A stretch of DNA of 64,000 nucleotides from the NCBI GenBank assembly GCA_914767885.1, contig CAJZBQ010000060.1:744001-808000 (forward strand), given 5' to 3'. Source of the stretch: Blepharisma stoltei (Eukaryota > Ciliophora > Heterotrichea > Heterotrichida > Blepharismidae). This document shows, in pieces, positions 45,342 through 57,800 of the stretch; within the stretch, counting starts at the first letter, position 1, and each line of letters begins with the position of its first letter. The notes under the pieces are model-generated. The model searched no databases. It was not told the origin of the DNA and saw only the letters and a list, made by a program, of their open reading frames with translations. A program made the translations under genes and the position numbers.

Positions 45342-46467
45342 GTTTGTAATACTCGACTTAATAACTCGTGAACGTGCCATCCTTATATGTGCCTACAATG
45401 ACTATCTCTATGACTATACAGCAGAACTCCAAAATCAGCCAGACTTTATTGAAAAAGTGAAGAGCTGAAGCTATTGGTTGAGCTTGACAAGCCTATAAAT
45501 AAAAAAGCTTTTGCATAAAACCTTCCTGAACTCTTGGTCTATGAAATCATGAATACAGAATCTCCTCTCCCTCTTGAAGAAAATACAAAAATCTAGGCCT
45601 GCCTCCGAAAAAAAAGGAAAACTTAGCCTAAGAAGAAAAAAGCTGGATGAGGCTTCATCGTAAAGCTTAATTGTGCATAAGCCTACAGAGCAAAGCAAAA
45701 TTGCAAGATTACCCCTCCAAAGCTTCCAGTCCTTGATAGACCGACACAAAGAATTGGCTCGATTAACGTCTGAGACAAAGAAGATCCAGTTATCCAGAAG
45801 TTCTTGAGAACAGAGCATTTAGAAATCCATGAAATGTATGAGCGAAAAGAGCATATTTGGAACCAAATTAAAAAAACTTATATGGATTTTGCCCCATTAT
45901 TAAGTAGCTATGCTGAAAAGCTAGAAAATATTGACTCTGTTTAAAATTTTTTAAGGGATTGACTATATTAATAGACTTATAGCTGAGCATATAGATGGCT
46001 AAAGAGAAGTAATGGCAAAAAATATTCTGCTGTCATTTCCAATGCCTGTGGCTAATTGAAAGATATACAGAAAACCTTGGCAGATACATCAGAAAAAACT
46101 CGTGGCAAAAGACGTATGGAGCAAGATAGTAGGGATCAAAGACAACACTGAAAAGTGACTGAAAGAGAAAGAAATGATGGAACAAAAAGCAAGAGACGCT
46201 ATAATACTTGATAAAAAAGACAGAAAGGAAGCCTTAAAACACATATCTTCAGGAAAAGGGGACGGGTTCTTAGTGAGGAGAGATTTGAGCTCTAAAGATG
46301 GCCAGCTGATCAAGAAAATGAATGTTTTATCAGAACAAACAGGAATGCAAGCCGCCAAGTCTAAGAAAGAGTTTAAAATGAAATCTACCAAAACAGAAGT
46401 CTCTATTATAAGCACGAAAAACTTCGAGCCAATGAAGAAGGAGAAATCACATCGACGCTCTTATTAA
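45342..46467 (+). pseudogene. Decayed unrecognised gene between two MITEs
   Basis: Fragments of a Lys/Glu-rich protein are readable on the plus strand (ELKLLVELDKPINKKAF; NLPELLVYEIMNTESPLPLE; HLEIHEMYERKEHIWNQIKK; then KPWQIHQKKLVAKDVW through to KKEKSHRRSY and TAA at 46465), with UAA/UAG stops and frame changes between them. The last part (about 46060-46467) is open with UGA as Trp. The block is absent from the equivalent place in the second duplicated unit. It could still hide IESs rather than be a true pseudogene; no family is recognised. Confidence 0.5.
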
Positions 46468-47006
46468 AATGCTATACTTGAACAACGCAGATTCGACTAC
46501 TTATGATTTAGAGTTTTGGGCTGAATATTATAGCATTAGGCTCCAGAGCTTGAAAACTTTTTTAACATTTCAGCTACCCTGTTCTTGGAGAAAAGCAGCC
46601 AGTTGGGCTACTCACATTTATTAAGGTTCAAGGAAGAAAGAAATTTTTGACTCTTCTAGGAGAACCAAAAGAGGGAAATGAAAAAGCGTGAAAATAAAAT
46701 AAGTTGTTTTTTATATCATAAGCATAATTAGTGTTATATTTCACCAGAAGAAAACATTTTTGCCGAGAAATTCGAGCTTGATTATTATTGAAGAGAACAT
46801 TATTGCTTCATATAAACATATAAAAAAAATGCTTAAATAAATTCTTCTTGAGTTGTGGAATGAGAAAATATTAGATCTAGAGAATTATATATTTAGCGGT
46901 TATCCTCATGATAGAGATAAATACTGGACTAAGAGGAAGTGATTATATAATGATTTTTATGGCTTACATAGGGGGCTATTTAGTGAAGAAATTTTATAAC
47001 TTCTTA
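46468..47006. other. AT-rich spacer
   Basis: No gene supported. It ends at the TTA target of the next MITE. Confidence 0.4.
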
Positions 47007-47288
47007 CTCCCTACTCCGCGATCGAGCAACAAAAATTTTGTTCGCTATCGGAGGGGGGTTAATTTTTTTCTTCAAAATTTAATAAAATCCATTTGAAAAA
47101 TTGAGAGATAATCATTAATTTAATTTGCAAAATTTATGCATTGAAATGCAAGCTGTTTAAAATTAAGCGGAATTTGCTAGAGATTTAACTATAATAATTA
47201 TCACTTATATATAAAATTTTTTTCATAAAAATTTTTTGTTCGCTCACGGAGGGGCTAAAATGGGGATTTTCCAATGGAGGGGGAGTTA
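47007..47288. mobile_element. CTCCC-type MITE (282 bp)
   Basis: TTA on both sides (47004-47006, 47286-47288). Left end CTCCCTACTCCGCGATCGAG with an inner inverted arm (GTTCGCTATCGGAGGGG); right end TTCGCTCACGGAGGGG then GGAGGGGGAG. Contains the common core (AATTTGCAAAATTTATGC). Confidence 0.9.
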
Positions 47289-47929
47289 AAGAAACTCTTT
47301 ACTACCGTTTTCAAAAGTAGAATTAAGATCCCCCAAATAATATTTTATTTAGAAAGGTCAAGAATTTCTCATTTGTCTGTGAAATAAAGATTCTTCTAAG
47401 ATAGAAAAAGTCATATGAGATCTCATTTGCCAAAGTAGGTTTAACTATAATGACTAAAAATTGGTAATAATTGGATAATATAAGAATCAATTTTCTGTGC
47501 AGTTTTATGGAAATAGAGTAAGAATGCATGGGGATAATAAGAAATTAAATAGATTTAAGCATGTTAGCTTGTTATGCATATCAACTTTACTAATCTATGC
47601 AATAAATCCCAGCATACAAAATTTTAAAATGGCAATCATTTATAAGAATAATAAAGAATTAATAGATAATATGCTGAATTTCGCATTATTGTCTTACTTA
47701 ATCATGAATCATAAATTTGGCTTTACTATAGCCATGCGATTTCAATTTATTGCAAATTAATTTTAAATTTTCCTATCTTCGTTTATCTAAAGAGCTTATA
47801 TATTGAACTAAAAAGTTCCTGCTCTCTTCTGCATAAGAATTCTATGTTTATTATAAATTGGGGCATAAGAAACTCTAAAAATGTTGGCAGTTAAATACAT
47901 AAATATTTTTATAAAATTATTAGAAGTAT
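47289..47929. other. Non-coding flank, partly inverted relative to the second unit
   Basis: 47289-47760 matches 61930-62395 in the opposite orientation (e.g. AAATTTGGCTTTACTATAGC versus its reverse complement near 61938), while 47770-47929 matches 62720-62870 in the same orientation. No gene is supported. Confidence 0.6.
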
Positions 47930-48265
47930 TTAATCATTAGCTTTTTTTACAAATTAAACTTGTAGTAGCTTCATTTTGCAAAGAATCCGCACATTTATTG
48001 TATTACTAATAAACTTGTGAAGAATTTTGATCGCTAATAATCGATTTTCCTATTTTTTCCACACATTTCATTACCTGTTTCGCTTTTATAACTGATCCCC
48101 ATTCAACCAAATACAGACTTTTTGTATTTATCAAAATTTTTCTTTTCCACTCTGCAAAAGAAAAAGAATTCTTGATAAATTGTCGTTTTTCAATAGAATA
48201 GCGCAAAATATTGGGATTTCAGCACCCTGGTATCAAAATATTTTCATTAAATACAACGCAATTTT
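47930..48265 (-). pseudogene. Truncated remnant of the kelch-like gene
   Basis: Matches 62850-63205 (KRKILINTKSLYLVE, VGKSIISDQ-like peptides) but with small deletions, and it breaks off at about 48265 where the 3' flank of the next large gene begins. This marks the junction between the two duplicated units. Confidence 0.8.
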
Positions 48266-48805
48266 TTCCCACTCACTACAAGGGGAATTTTGATGACCTC
48301 GTTTCTTTTTCCCATGCAGCATTGAGAGTTAGAAGTATACGCTTTTTGGATGCAATCGTCTGAATTACTTAATTAGAGTGTAACACCTCTTTAAAATTTG
48401 CCAAATAATTTATGAATAAAAGATACTGATTTGGAGAAAGTCTTTCATAGGGTATTTATTTATGAAAAGCATTTCAATTCGAAGATTCAATAATTTAAAC
48501 TATAAATGCTTGCTTTTTTTATAAACCTGAATCGTTTAAATGCAGCTTTGACCTCTAGATACATTAAATAGCTAAAATAAGCTTTTCAAGACAGTTTTTT
48601 TATAAAATAATAAAGTTGTACATGAAGAATTATTGTTTGCATTTTCAAATTTAAAAAGTTATTACGACTAAAGTAATCTTACAAGCTACCTAAAATCTAA
48701 TAAATTAGCTAGTTAATTTTTAATAAAGATTAATTTAGCATTTAGAGCTTTATTAAAAAGACTTAAATGATTAGATTAAAATGCAATTTTATAAAGATTG
48801 ATTAC
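48266..48805. other. 3' flank of the uninterrupted receptor gene
   Basis: Matches 32700-33181 and in part 8240-8391. AT-rich, without a gene. It presumably contains the polyadenylation region of the minus-strand gene. Confidence 0.65.
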
Positions 48806-51800
48806 TTAAATAGTATCTTTCCCTTTTCTTGTTCCTGCTCTCCTTGACTTGATCAGAAGAGCAATGTAGCGAATGAGCATATAGAAAATCTGAACAATAA
48901 AGATTTCCATAAGAATTCCCCATAAGAAGCTTTCAGCCCAGTAGCCACTCCAATTGTGACAGAAGTCAACGTTAAGTATCACAATCCCAATGACTGATCC
49001 AATAAGAACTGCAATGCCTAGTAATAAAGCCAAAATATTCACTACTCTTCTTCCTTTCTCCATGCAAGATATCAATGCACATTCTAAGTGTACTCCTATA
49101 AGGACTGCGAGGACTGTATATCCGAAATAGTTTCCTTCATAATTGTCAAATATTGATTGAGTTGACATTTCTCTGCCTTTATCAGTGTCTTCAAATCCTG
49201 AGAACAAGCAGCCCTCTACTAATAACTCGAAAATAATAACGGCAAGTAAAATGAATGCTCTTCTCCATCTTGGCAAATCTTTTCTATAATAAACCAGCCC
49301 AAATGTCAAATGACCTTCCAAAAGCATACGGAAATTCCCTTTAGCTCTATATTCATTATATAGTTCTTTTGGATAAAAGTCAACTTCTGGGCCTTTTTTA
49401 GTATGTCCTGAAGGGCCTAAATTATTTACCTCTCTTTCTGTATTTTCTGCAGCAAGTTGAGCTTTTTCAGGGTCACTTTTCACTTCTTCAGTCTGCACTA
49501 AATCCATTTTCACCTTCGTAAATGGCTCAGATTGCTCTGAAAGGGCTTCGACCTTCAAAGGCTCCACGTCTTCTTTGTCCATTTCATCAACCTTCAAAGG
49601 CTCTACAGGATTATTTGCAAGTTCAGGAACTGGAGTCACTTTTTTATCTTCTTTTTCTGAGGCTTTATTGTGGGATTTATCCATAAAGACTGTGATTATC
49701 ATAAGGACGAATCCAATGAAAAATGAGACTATCATTATGATAGTTGGGGCTAAATTATCCCCGCATTCCGGAGTATAAGTAGGAGGAATGTAAGGGACAA
49801 AATCTGTTTCTGAGAGCTTAAATAAGGAGAAATGGGTAAGTGAAACTGTAATTGTATCAACTCCTTGGCTAGTAATGACGCAACCATTTACGTCCCAAGT
49901 TGAAGTTGTAGTGTCATAATACACACAAGAAAGGCCCCTAGTCGCATTTTTATAATAAGGAATAGTTACTGTGACTGGATATCTGTCATCATTGAAGGAT
50001 TGATATTGCTCATCTGTAGCAGTATATTGATAATCTTGATATCTACCGCTAGTTGTGTAGCTTACAGAGAACCAAGGTGCATAGCCGTCAGTAATATTAT
50101 AAGTATTAGCTTTGAAGTTTGTGACTTCAGTCTCATCAATTGGGATTTTATTAGGGAATGTTACATCAATAAACCCAAAGGTCTGAGAAGTTTTACTGAT
50201 TGAATCAGGGAAATTTCTGACTTTTCCAAATTGGATAGAGGAAGTTGAATCTGAAGCTGGAAGTGAGCTCTGGCCTGGAAGGTCATCAACTGTAATATAA
50301 GTCATAAAAGTAGTTAAGAAATTATCTGCTGCCAGCAAATAAGTCTCAAATGGCATTGTTGCGTCAGCATGTTTGCTGCCGAAATCTAAGTATCCGTTAG
50401 AAAGCGATACGATGATTTGCAAAATGCTACTTGCGTCAGTATTAATAGCAATTGAGTTGGCTGTAACTAAGTTATTGAGCCAAGTCATGAAATTTTCATA
50501 AAGAGTGACTGTCATTGAATCAGTTTGGCTTGATAAAGCCAAAACTGCAGCCGCGAAACTCTTAAATAGTGAGACTGATACTGAATCTTGGCTTGCTGCA
50601 TATGATTGCAAGTCACTCCACATCTGTGAGAAAAGAGTATTATCTATCGTTGCAGAGGAAGCAATCAATGAGATTTCGCTTGGAATATTGTCAGGGTCAA
50701 GAGTTGCAGAGGCATACATAGCAGCGTAGTCTGTGTCTTCTAGTTTTCTCTTTAGAGAATCGACTGTGATTTTGCTTTGATAAGTTGAGCAGCTTAAAAG
50801 CTGATCACATGCCTTGATTTTAATTGTATTACTGTTAGGGAATAAGCCAGTTGATAAGCTGCTGTCTTGAGTGGCTCCAAGGACATATTCCACACTATTC
50901 CAGACATCATCATAAGAATAAGTTAAAGGATAGTCTTGTCCATCTTGGTCATAACACCCAGCAATTGAAATTACAAACGTTGTTTGCAAAGCAGTTCCAC
51001 TTGTTGGCTGTATGTCTACAGATCCATCACAGGTAGCCCCACTGTTTATATTTACTATAATTGATGATGATAAAGAGTTTCCTGAAGTCTCAGTGATTGT
51101 AAAGCTGAATTTATAAGAACTACCTTGGATAAAGGTATTTGGTGGGATAGAAATTGTTGGCAAGTTATCAGGAGAAATCTTTATTGCAGAACTATCACAA
51201 ACCCATTTAATTTTAGAGCCAGATGATATAGTAGCTGTAGGAGATAAGGTATAAGAAGATCCTGCTGAGATTTTGGCTGAAGAATAAGGAATTTCTATTG
51301 AAGAAGAGGAGGCAACTGTTGCAGCTGAGACTTGCACAGTGACTGTGGCCGATGCATTTCTACTTCCTGCACTTATTAATAGGGTTATATCGTAGCTTGC
51401 TCCTGGTATCATTTTTCCTGAAGGAATTGAGAGGCTTGAGGTGGTAGCAGAAGAGACAAGGTCTTTATTATCAGTTCCAAGACAAGAAGTTGCATTCACT
51501 GTATATAAACAGCTCCATTGGTAACTTAAAAGAGTAGAAGAGCTATCTGGATCTGAAGAACGATCTCCATTAATAGAAAAGCCGTTCTTGGATGCCACAG
51601 TGCAGCTGGATTTGGAAAGTTTTATTTTGAGAGGAGATGAAGTCACTGTGATGGTAAGCAAAGAATATCCGGATACAGATGACTCTGTAGAACTTTGGCT
51701 AGTTGCAGTTGCATTGAATTGGTATGAGTATCCACTTGGAAGCATATTTTTGTTGATAACAAGCTTGTTTTGCTGCTTGGATGCAGAAAGGATTGCTGAG

Positions 51801-54800
51801 GAATCAATTGTAGGAGCCCCTGCTAAGGCAACATAGCTCCATTTATAAGTCACTGAAGAGACATCTCCACAGAATGTAGCAACTGAAGCCTTGTAAGTTC
51901 TTGAGTCTGAAGCTTTAATTGTATCAGTTGATCCTGAATCAAATACAACTTGAAGTGAAGGAGCTGCCTTAATTGCTGTAGTCATTGATGCAGAGTTTGT
52001 GCCGCCAAAGGCGTTTGTTACTTTAAGAGTAACCACTAGTGTAGAGTCAACGTTGCTTGTAAATAGAAGTTTTGTGATTGCTAAAGATGCTGAGGATTGC
52101 TTTTCAATATAACTAGTGAGACCTGAGTTCTGTGGAGTACTGGTGGCTGACCAAGTGTATATCATAGGGTTATTCAAGTTTCCTGTTGATTTTGAACCTG
52201 AGTACTGAAGAGCTGTGTTTCCACAATCTAAAGAATAGCTTGCTGGTCCGGAAATGACAGCATTAGGAGTAGGATCGGCTGTTTGCCTTACAGTAATATA
52301 TAGCGGAGTATAATTTAAGCTGCAAGTTCCTTCCTTTTTAGCAATATTTGTTCCCAACAAATATAGTTTTTCAACTTTAATAGTAAAGCCTTTTCCTAAT
52401 TGAATTTTCAGCTTATTGGATCCATCCCATGAGCAACTGGCTCCAGTTCCTAGTTTGCTAATGCTTTGCCAATCAATGGTATTTGAGCATGCTGCACTAA
52501 CTGTAGTATCAACACCTACACTGAAAGTAACTGTAATGGTAGAGAAATATTCATCGAAATAGGCGTCAGTCACATCTGACAATACGAAATAATTCTTGCA
52601 AGCTATACATTTATTGCTAACTAAGGTATATCCACCATTACAAACACACGACTGTGAATTTGAGTCATAGCTTGAATTTGCAGTGCAAGAACACTTGCTC
52701 TTTACTAATTCTGCATTAGTTACACAAGCTGTGCAAGATTCTCCATCATCTTCGCTGCATGTAGTACATACTTGGTTGCAGGTAGCTACACATTTAGTAT
52801 CTTTTTGGTAAAATCCACTAACACAGCTGCAAGTGCCATCTGAATTTGCTGAAGCATGCTTTATGCAAGTATTGCAAGTATCTACTGATTTAGTGCAGAT
52901 GGAACAATTGATCTTACAAGCCTGACATGTATTTCCAGATTTTCCATATCCATTACTACAGCTGCATAAGTTAGTATTATCAACTGCTGCATTATCCACA
53001 CAAGAGCTGCAGGACCAATTAGACGAGCATTTCTTACAAAGTCCTGGGCAGGCTGTGCATACTGCATTTAAAGAGTAATAATAGTCATTGCATGTACAAA
53101 CACTTGTATCTAAATCAAAGCTTGCATTTTCGTCATTACAAGTACAAACTCCATCAGTGAGAGTCATATGGCTTGCGTCTAAACATTCTTCACAATAGGT
53201 AGCTTCATTAACGCATTCTTTGCAAGGAGCATCACAGGCTTCGCATGAATCTGAATCAGTATAATAGAAGCTAGAATCGCATTGGTCACATGTAGATTCA
53301 TCAACACACTCAGCGCAATTATCCATACACTTAGTGCAGCTTCCTGGATGGTCATAATATCCTCTGACGCAGACACAGTCATTAACGGTTGTATCAAACT
53401 CTGTATGGTCATCTAAACAATTATCACAAGAGCCATCACTATCCAATGAATTGTAGACTCCACTGCATTTTGTGCAATAAGTTTCAGAGCTGCACCATAA
53501 GCAAGGTTCAACACAAGGAGAAGTAGCTGTATTAGAACTGAAATAGTAAGTATCATCAGCAACACATACCTCTGTACCACTATCAAATGTAGAATGAGTT
53601 GGACAGTCGCAGTCAGGAATTCCAAGCATATGAGTTGTATCTGTGCAAGCTGTGCAGGAAGTTCCATCTGTAGTGTCACATGTTGCACATTTAGGGTCGC
53701 ATTCAGCACATGTGGTAGCATCACTAAAGTAATATCCGTCATCTGGAACACAATCTGATCCTGTGAGAGTTGAGTGCTCAGGACATTCACAGTCTGGAGC
53801 CGCTGACGTATGAGTTGTATCTGTGCAAGCTGTGCAAGAAGTTCCATCGCTAGCGTCACATGTATCACATTTAGGGTCGCATTCAGCACATGTGGTAGCA
53901 TCACTAAAGTAATATCCGTCATCTGGAACACAAACTGATTCATCGAAAGTTGAGTGACTTGGGCAAGCGCAGTCAGGTACTCCAAGCATATGAGTTGTAT
54001 CTGTACAAGCTGTGCAGGAAGTTCCATCGCTAGTGTCACATGTATCACATTTAGGGTCGCATTCAGCACATGTGGTAGCATCACTAAAGTAATATCCGTC
54101 ATCTGGAACACAATCTGATCCTGTGAGAGTTGAGTGCTCAGGACATTCGCAGTCTGGAGCCGCTGACATATGAGTTGTATCTGCACAAACTGTGCAGACA
54201 GTTCCATCGCTAGTGTCACATGTATCACATTTAGGGTCGCATTCAGCACATGTGGTAGCATCACTAAAGTAATATCCGTTATCTGGAACACAATCTGATC
54301 CTGTGAGAGTTGAGTGCTCAGGGCATTCGCAGTCTGGAGCCGCTGACGTATGAGTTGTATCGGTACAAGCTGTGCAAGAAGTTCCATCGCTAGTGTCACA
54401 TGTATCACATTTAGGGTCGCATTCAGCACATGTGGTAGCATCACTAAAGTAATATCCGTTATCTGGAACACAAACTGATCCTGTGAGAGTTGAGTGATCA
54501 GGACATTCACAGTCTGGAGCCGCTGACGTATGAGTTGTATCTGTACAAGCTGTGCAAGAAGTTCCATCGGTAGTGTCACATGTATCACATTTAGGGTCGC
54601 ATTCAGCACATGTGGTAGCATCACTAAAGTAATATCCGTCATCTGGAACACAATCTGATCCTGTGAGAGTTGAGTGCTCAGGACATTCGCAGTCTGGAGC
54701 CGCTGACATATGAGTTGTATCTGCACAAACTGTGCAGACAGTTCCATCGGTAGTGTCACATGTATCACATTTAGGGTCACATTCAGCACATGTGGTAGCA

Positions 54801-57800
54801 TCACTAAAGTAATATCCGTCATCTGGAACACAATCTGATCCTGTGAGAGTTGAGTGATCAGGACATTCACAGTCTGGAGCTGCTGACGTATGAGTTGTAT
54901 CGGTACAAGCTGTGCAGGAAGTTCCATCGCTAGTGTCACATGTATCACACTTAGGGTCGCATTCTGCACATGTGGTAGCATCACTAAAGTAATATCCGTC
55001 ATCTGGAACGCAAACTGATTCATCGAAAGTTGAGTGCTCAGGGCATTCGCAGTCTGGAGCCGCTAACATATGAGTTGCATCTTTGCAAGCTGTGCAGGAA
55101 GTTCCATCGGTAGTGTCACATGTCTCACATTTAGGGTCGCATTCAGCACATGTGGTAGCATCACTAAAGTAATATCCGTTATCTGGAACACAATCTGATC
55201 CTGTGAGAGTTGAGTGCTCAGGACATTCGCAGTCTGGAGCCGCTGACGTATGAGTTGTATCTGTGCAAGCTGTGCAGACAGTTCCATCGCTAGTGTCACA
55301 TGTATCACATTTAGGGTCGCATTCAGCACATGTAGTAGCATCACTAAAGTAATATCCGTCATCTGGAACACAATCTGATCCTGTGAGAGTTGAGTGCTCA
55401 GGACATTCGCAGTCTGGAGCCGCTGACGTATGAGTTGTATCTGTGCAAGCTGTGCAGACAGTTCCATCGCTAGTGTCACATGTATCACATTTAGGGTCGC
55501 ATTCAGCACATGTGGTAGCATCACTAAAGTAATATCCGTCATCTGGAACACAAACTGATCCTGTGAGAGCTGAGTGATCAGGGCATTCGCAGTCTGGAGC
55601 CGCTGACATATGAGTTGTATCTGTACAAGCTGTGCAGACAGTTCCATCGCTAGTGTCACATGTATCACATTTAGGGTCGCATTCAGCACATGTAGTAGCA
55701 TCACTAAAGTAATATCCGTCATCTGGAACACAATCTGATCCTGTGAGAGTTGAGTGCTCAGGGCATTCGCAGTCTGGAGCCGCTGACGTATGAGTTGTAT
55801 CTGTGCAAGCTGTGCAGACAGTTCCATCGCTAGTGTCACATGTATCACACTTAGGGTCGCATTCAGCACATGTGGTAGCATCACTAAAGTAATATCCGTC
55901 ATCTGGAACACAATCTGATCCTGTGAGAGTTGAGTGCTCAGGACATTCGCAGTCTGGAGCCGCTGACGTATGAGTTGTATCTGTGCAAGCTGTGCAGACA
56001 GTTCCATCGCTAGTGTCACATGTATCACATTTAGGGTCGCATTCAGCACATGTGGTAGCATCACTAAAGTAATATCCGTTATCTGGAACACAAACTGATC
56101 CTGTGAGAGCTGAGTGATCAGGGCATTCGCAGTCTGGAGCCGCTGACATATGAGTTGTATCTGTACAAGCTGTGCAGACAGTTCCATCGCTAGTGTCACA
56201 TGTATCACATTTAGGGTCGCATTCAGCACATGTGGTAGCATCACTAAAGTAATATCCGTTATCTGGAACACAATCTGATCCTGTGAGAGTTGAGTGATCA
56301 GGGCATTCGCAGTCTGGAGCCGCTGACGTATGAGTTGTATCTGTACAAGCTGTGCAGACAGTTCCATCGCTAGTGTCACATGTATCACATTTAGGGTCGC
56401 ATTCAGCACATGTGGTAGCATCACTAAAGTAATATCCGTCATCTGGAACACAATCTGATCCTGTGAGAGTTGAGTGCTCAGGACATTCGCAGTCTGGAGC
56501 CGCTGACGTATGAGTTGTATCTGTGCAAGCTGTGCAGACAGTTCCATCGCTAGTGTCACATGTATCACATTTAGGGTCGCATTCAGCACATGTGGTAGCA
56601 TCACTAAAGTAATATCCGGCATCTGGAACACAATCTGATCCTGTGAGAGTTGAGTGATCAGGACATTCGCAGTCTGGAGCCGCTGACATATGAGTTGTAT
56701 CTGTACAAGTTGTGCAGACAGTTCCATCGCTAGTGTCACATGTATCACACTTAGGGTCGCATTCAGCACATGTGGTAGCATCACTAAAGTAATATCCGTT
56801 ATCTGGAACACAAACTGATCCTGTTAGAGTAGAGTGATCAGGGCATTCGCAGTCTGGAGCCGCTGACGTATGAGTTGTATCTGTGCAAGCTGTGCAGACA
56901 GTTCCATCGCTAGTGTCACATGTATCACATTTAGGGTCGCATTCAGCACATGTGGTAGCATCACTAAAGTAATATCCGTTATCTGGAACACAAACTGATC
57001 CTGTGAGAGTTGAGTGATCAGGGCATTCGCAGTCTGGAGCCGCTGACGTATGAGTTGTATCTGTGCAAGCTGTGCAGACAGTTCCATCGCTAGTGTCACA
57101 TGTATCACATTTAGGGTCGCATTCAGCACATGTGGTAGCATCACTAAAGTAATATCCGGTATCTGGAACACAAACTGATCCTGTGAGAGTTGAGTGCTCA
57201 GGACATTCGCAGTCTGGAGCCGCTGACGTATGAGTTGTATCTGTGCAAGCTGTGCAGACAGTTCCATCGCTAGTGTCACATGTATCACATTTAGGGTCGC
57301 ATTCAGCACATGTGGTAGCATCACTAAAGTAATATCCGTTATCTGGAACACAAACTGATCCTGTGAGAGTTGAGTGATCAGGGCATTCGCAGTCTGGAGC
57401 CGCTGACGTATGAGTTGTATCTGTGCAAGCTGTGCAGACAGTTCCATCGCTAGTGTCACATGTATCACATTTAGGGTCGCATTCAGCACATGTGGTAGCA
57501 TCACTAAAGTAATATCCGGTATCTGGAACACAAACTGATCCTGTGAGAGTTGAGTGATCAGGGCATTCGCAGTCTGGAGCCGCTGACGTATGAGTTGTAT
57601 CTGTGCAAGCTGTGCAGACAGTTCCATCGCTAGTGTCACATGCATCACATTTAGGGTCGCATTCAGCACATGTGGTAGCATCACTAAAGTAATATCCGTT
57701 ATCTGGAACACAAACTGATCCTGTGAGAGCTGAGTGATCAGGGCATTCGCAGTCTGGAGCCGCTGACGTATGAGTTGTATCTGTACAAGCTGTGCAGACA

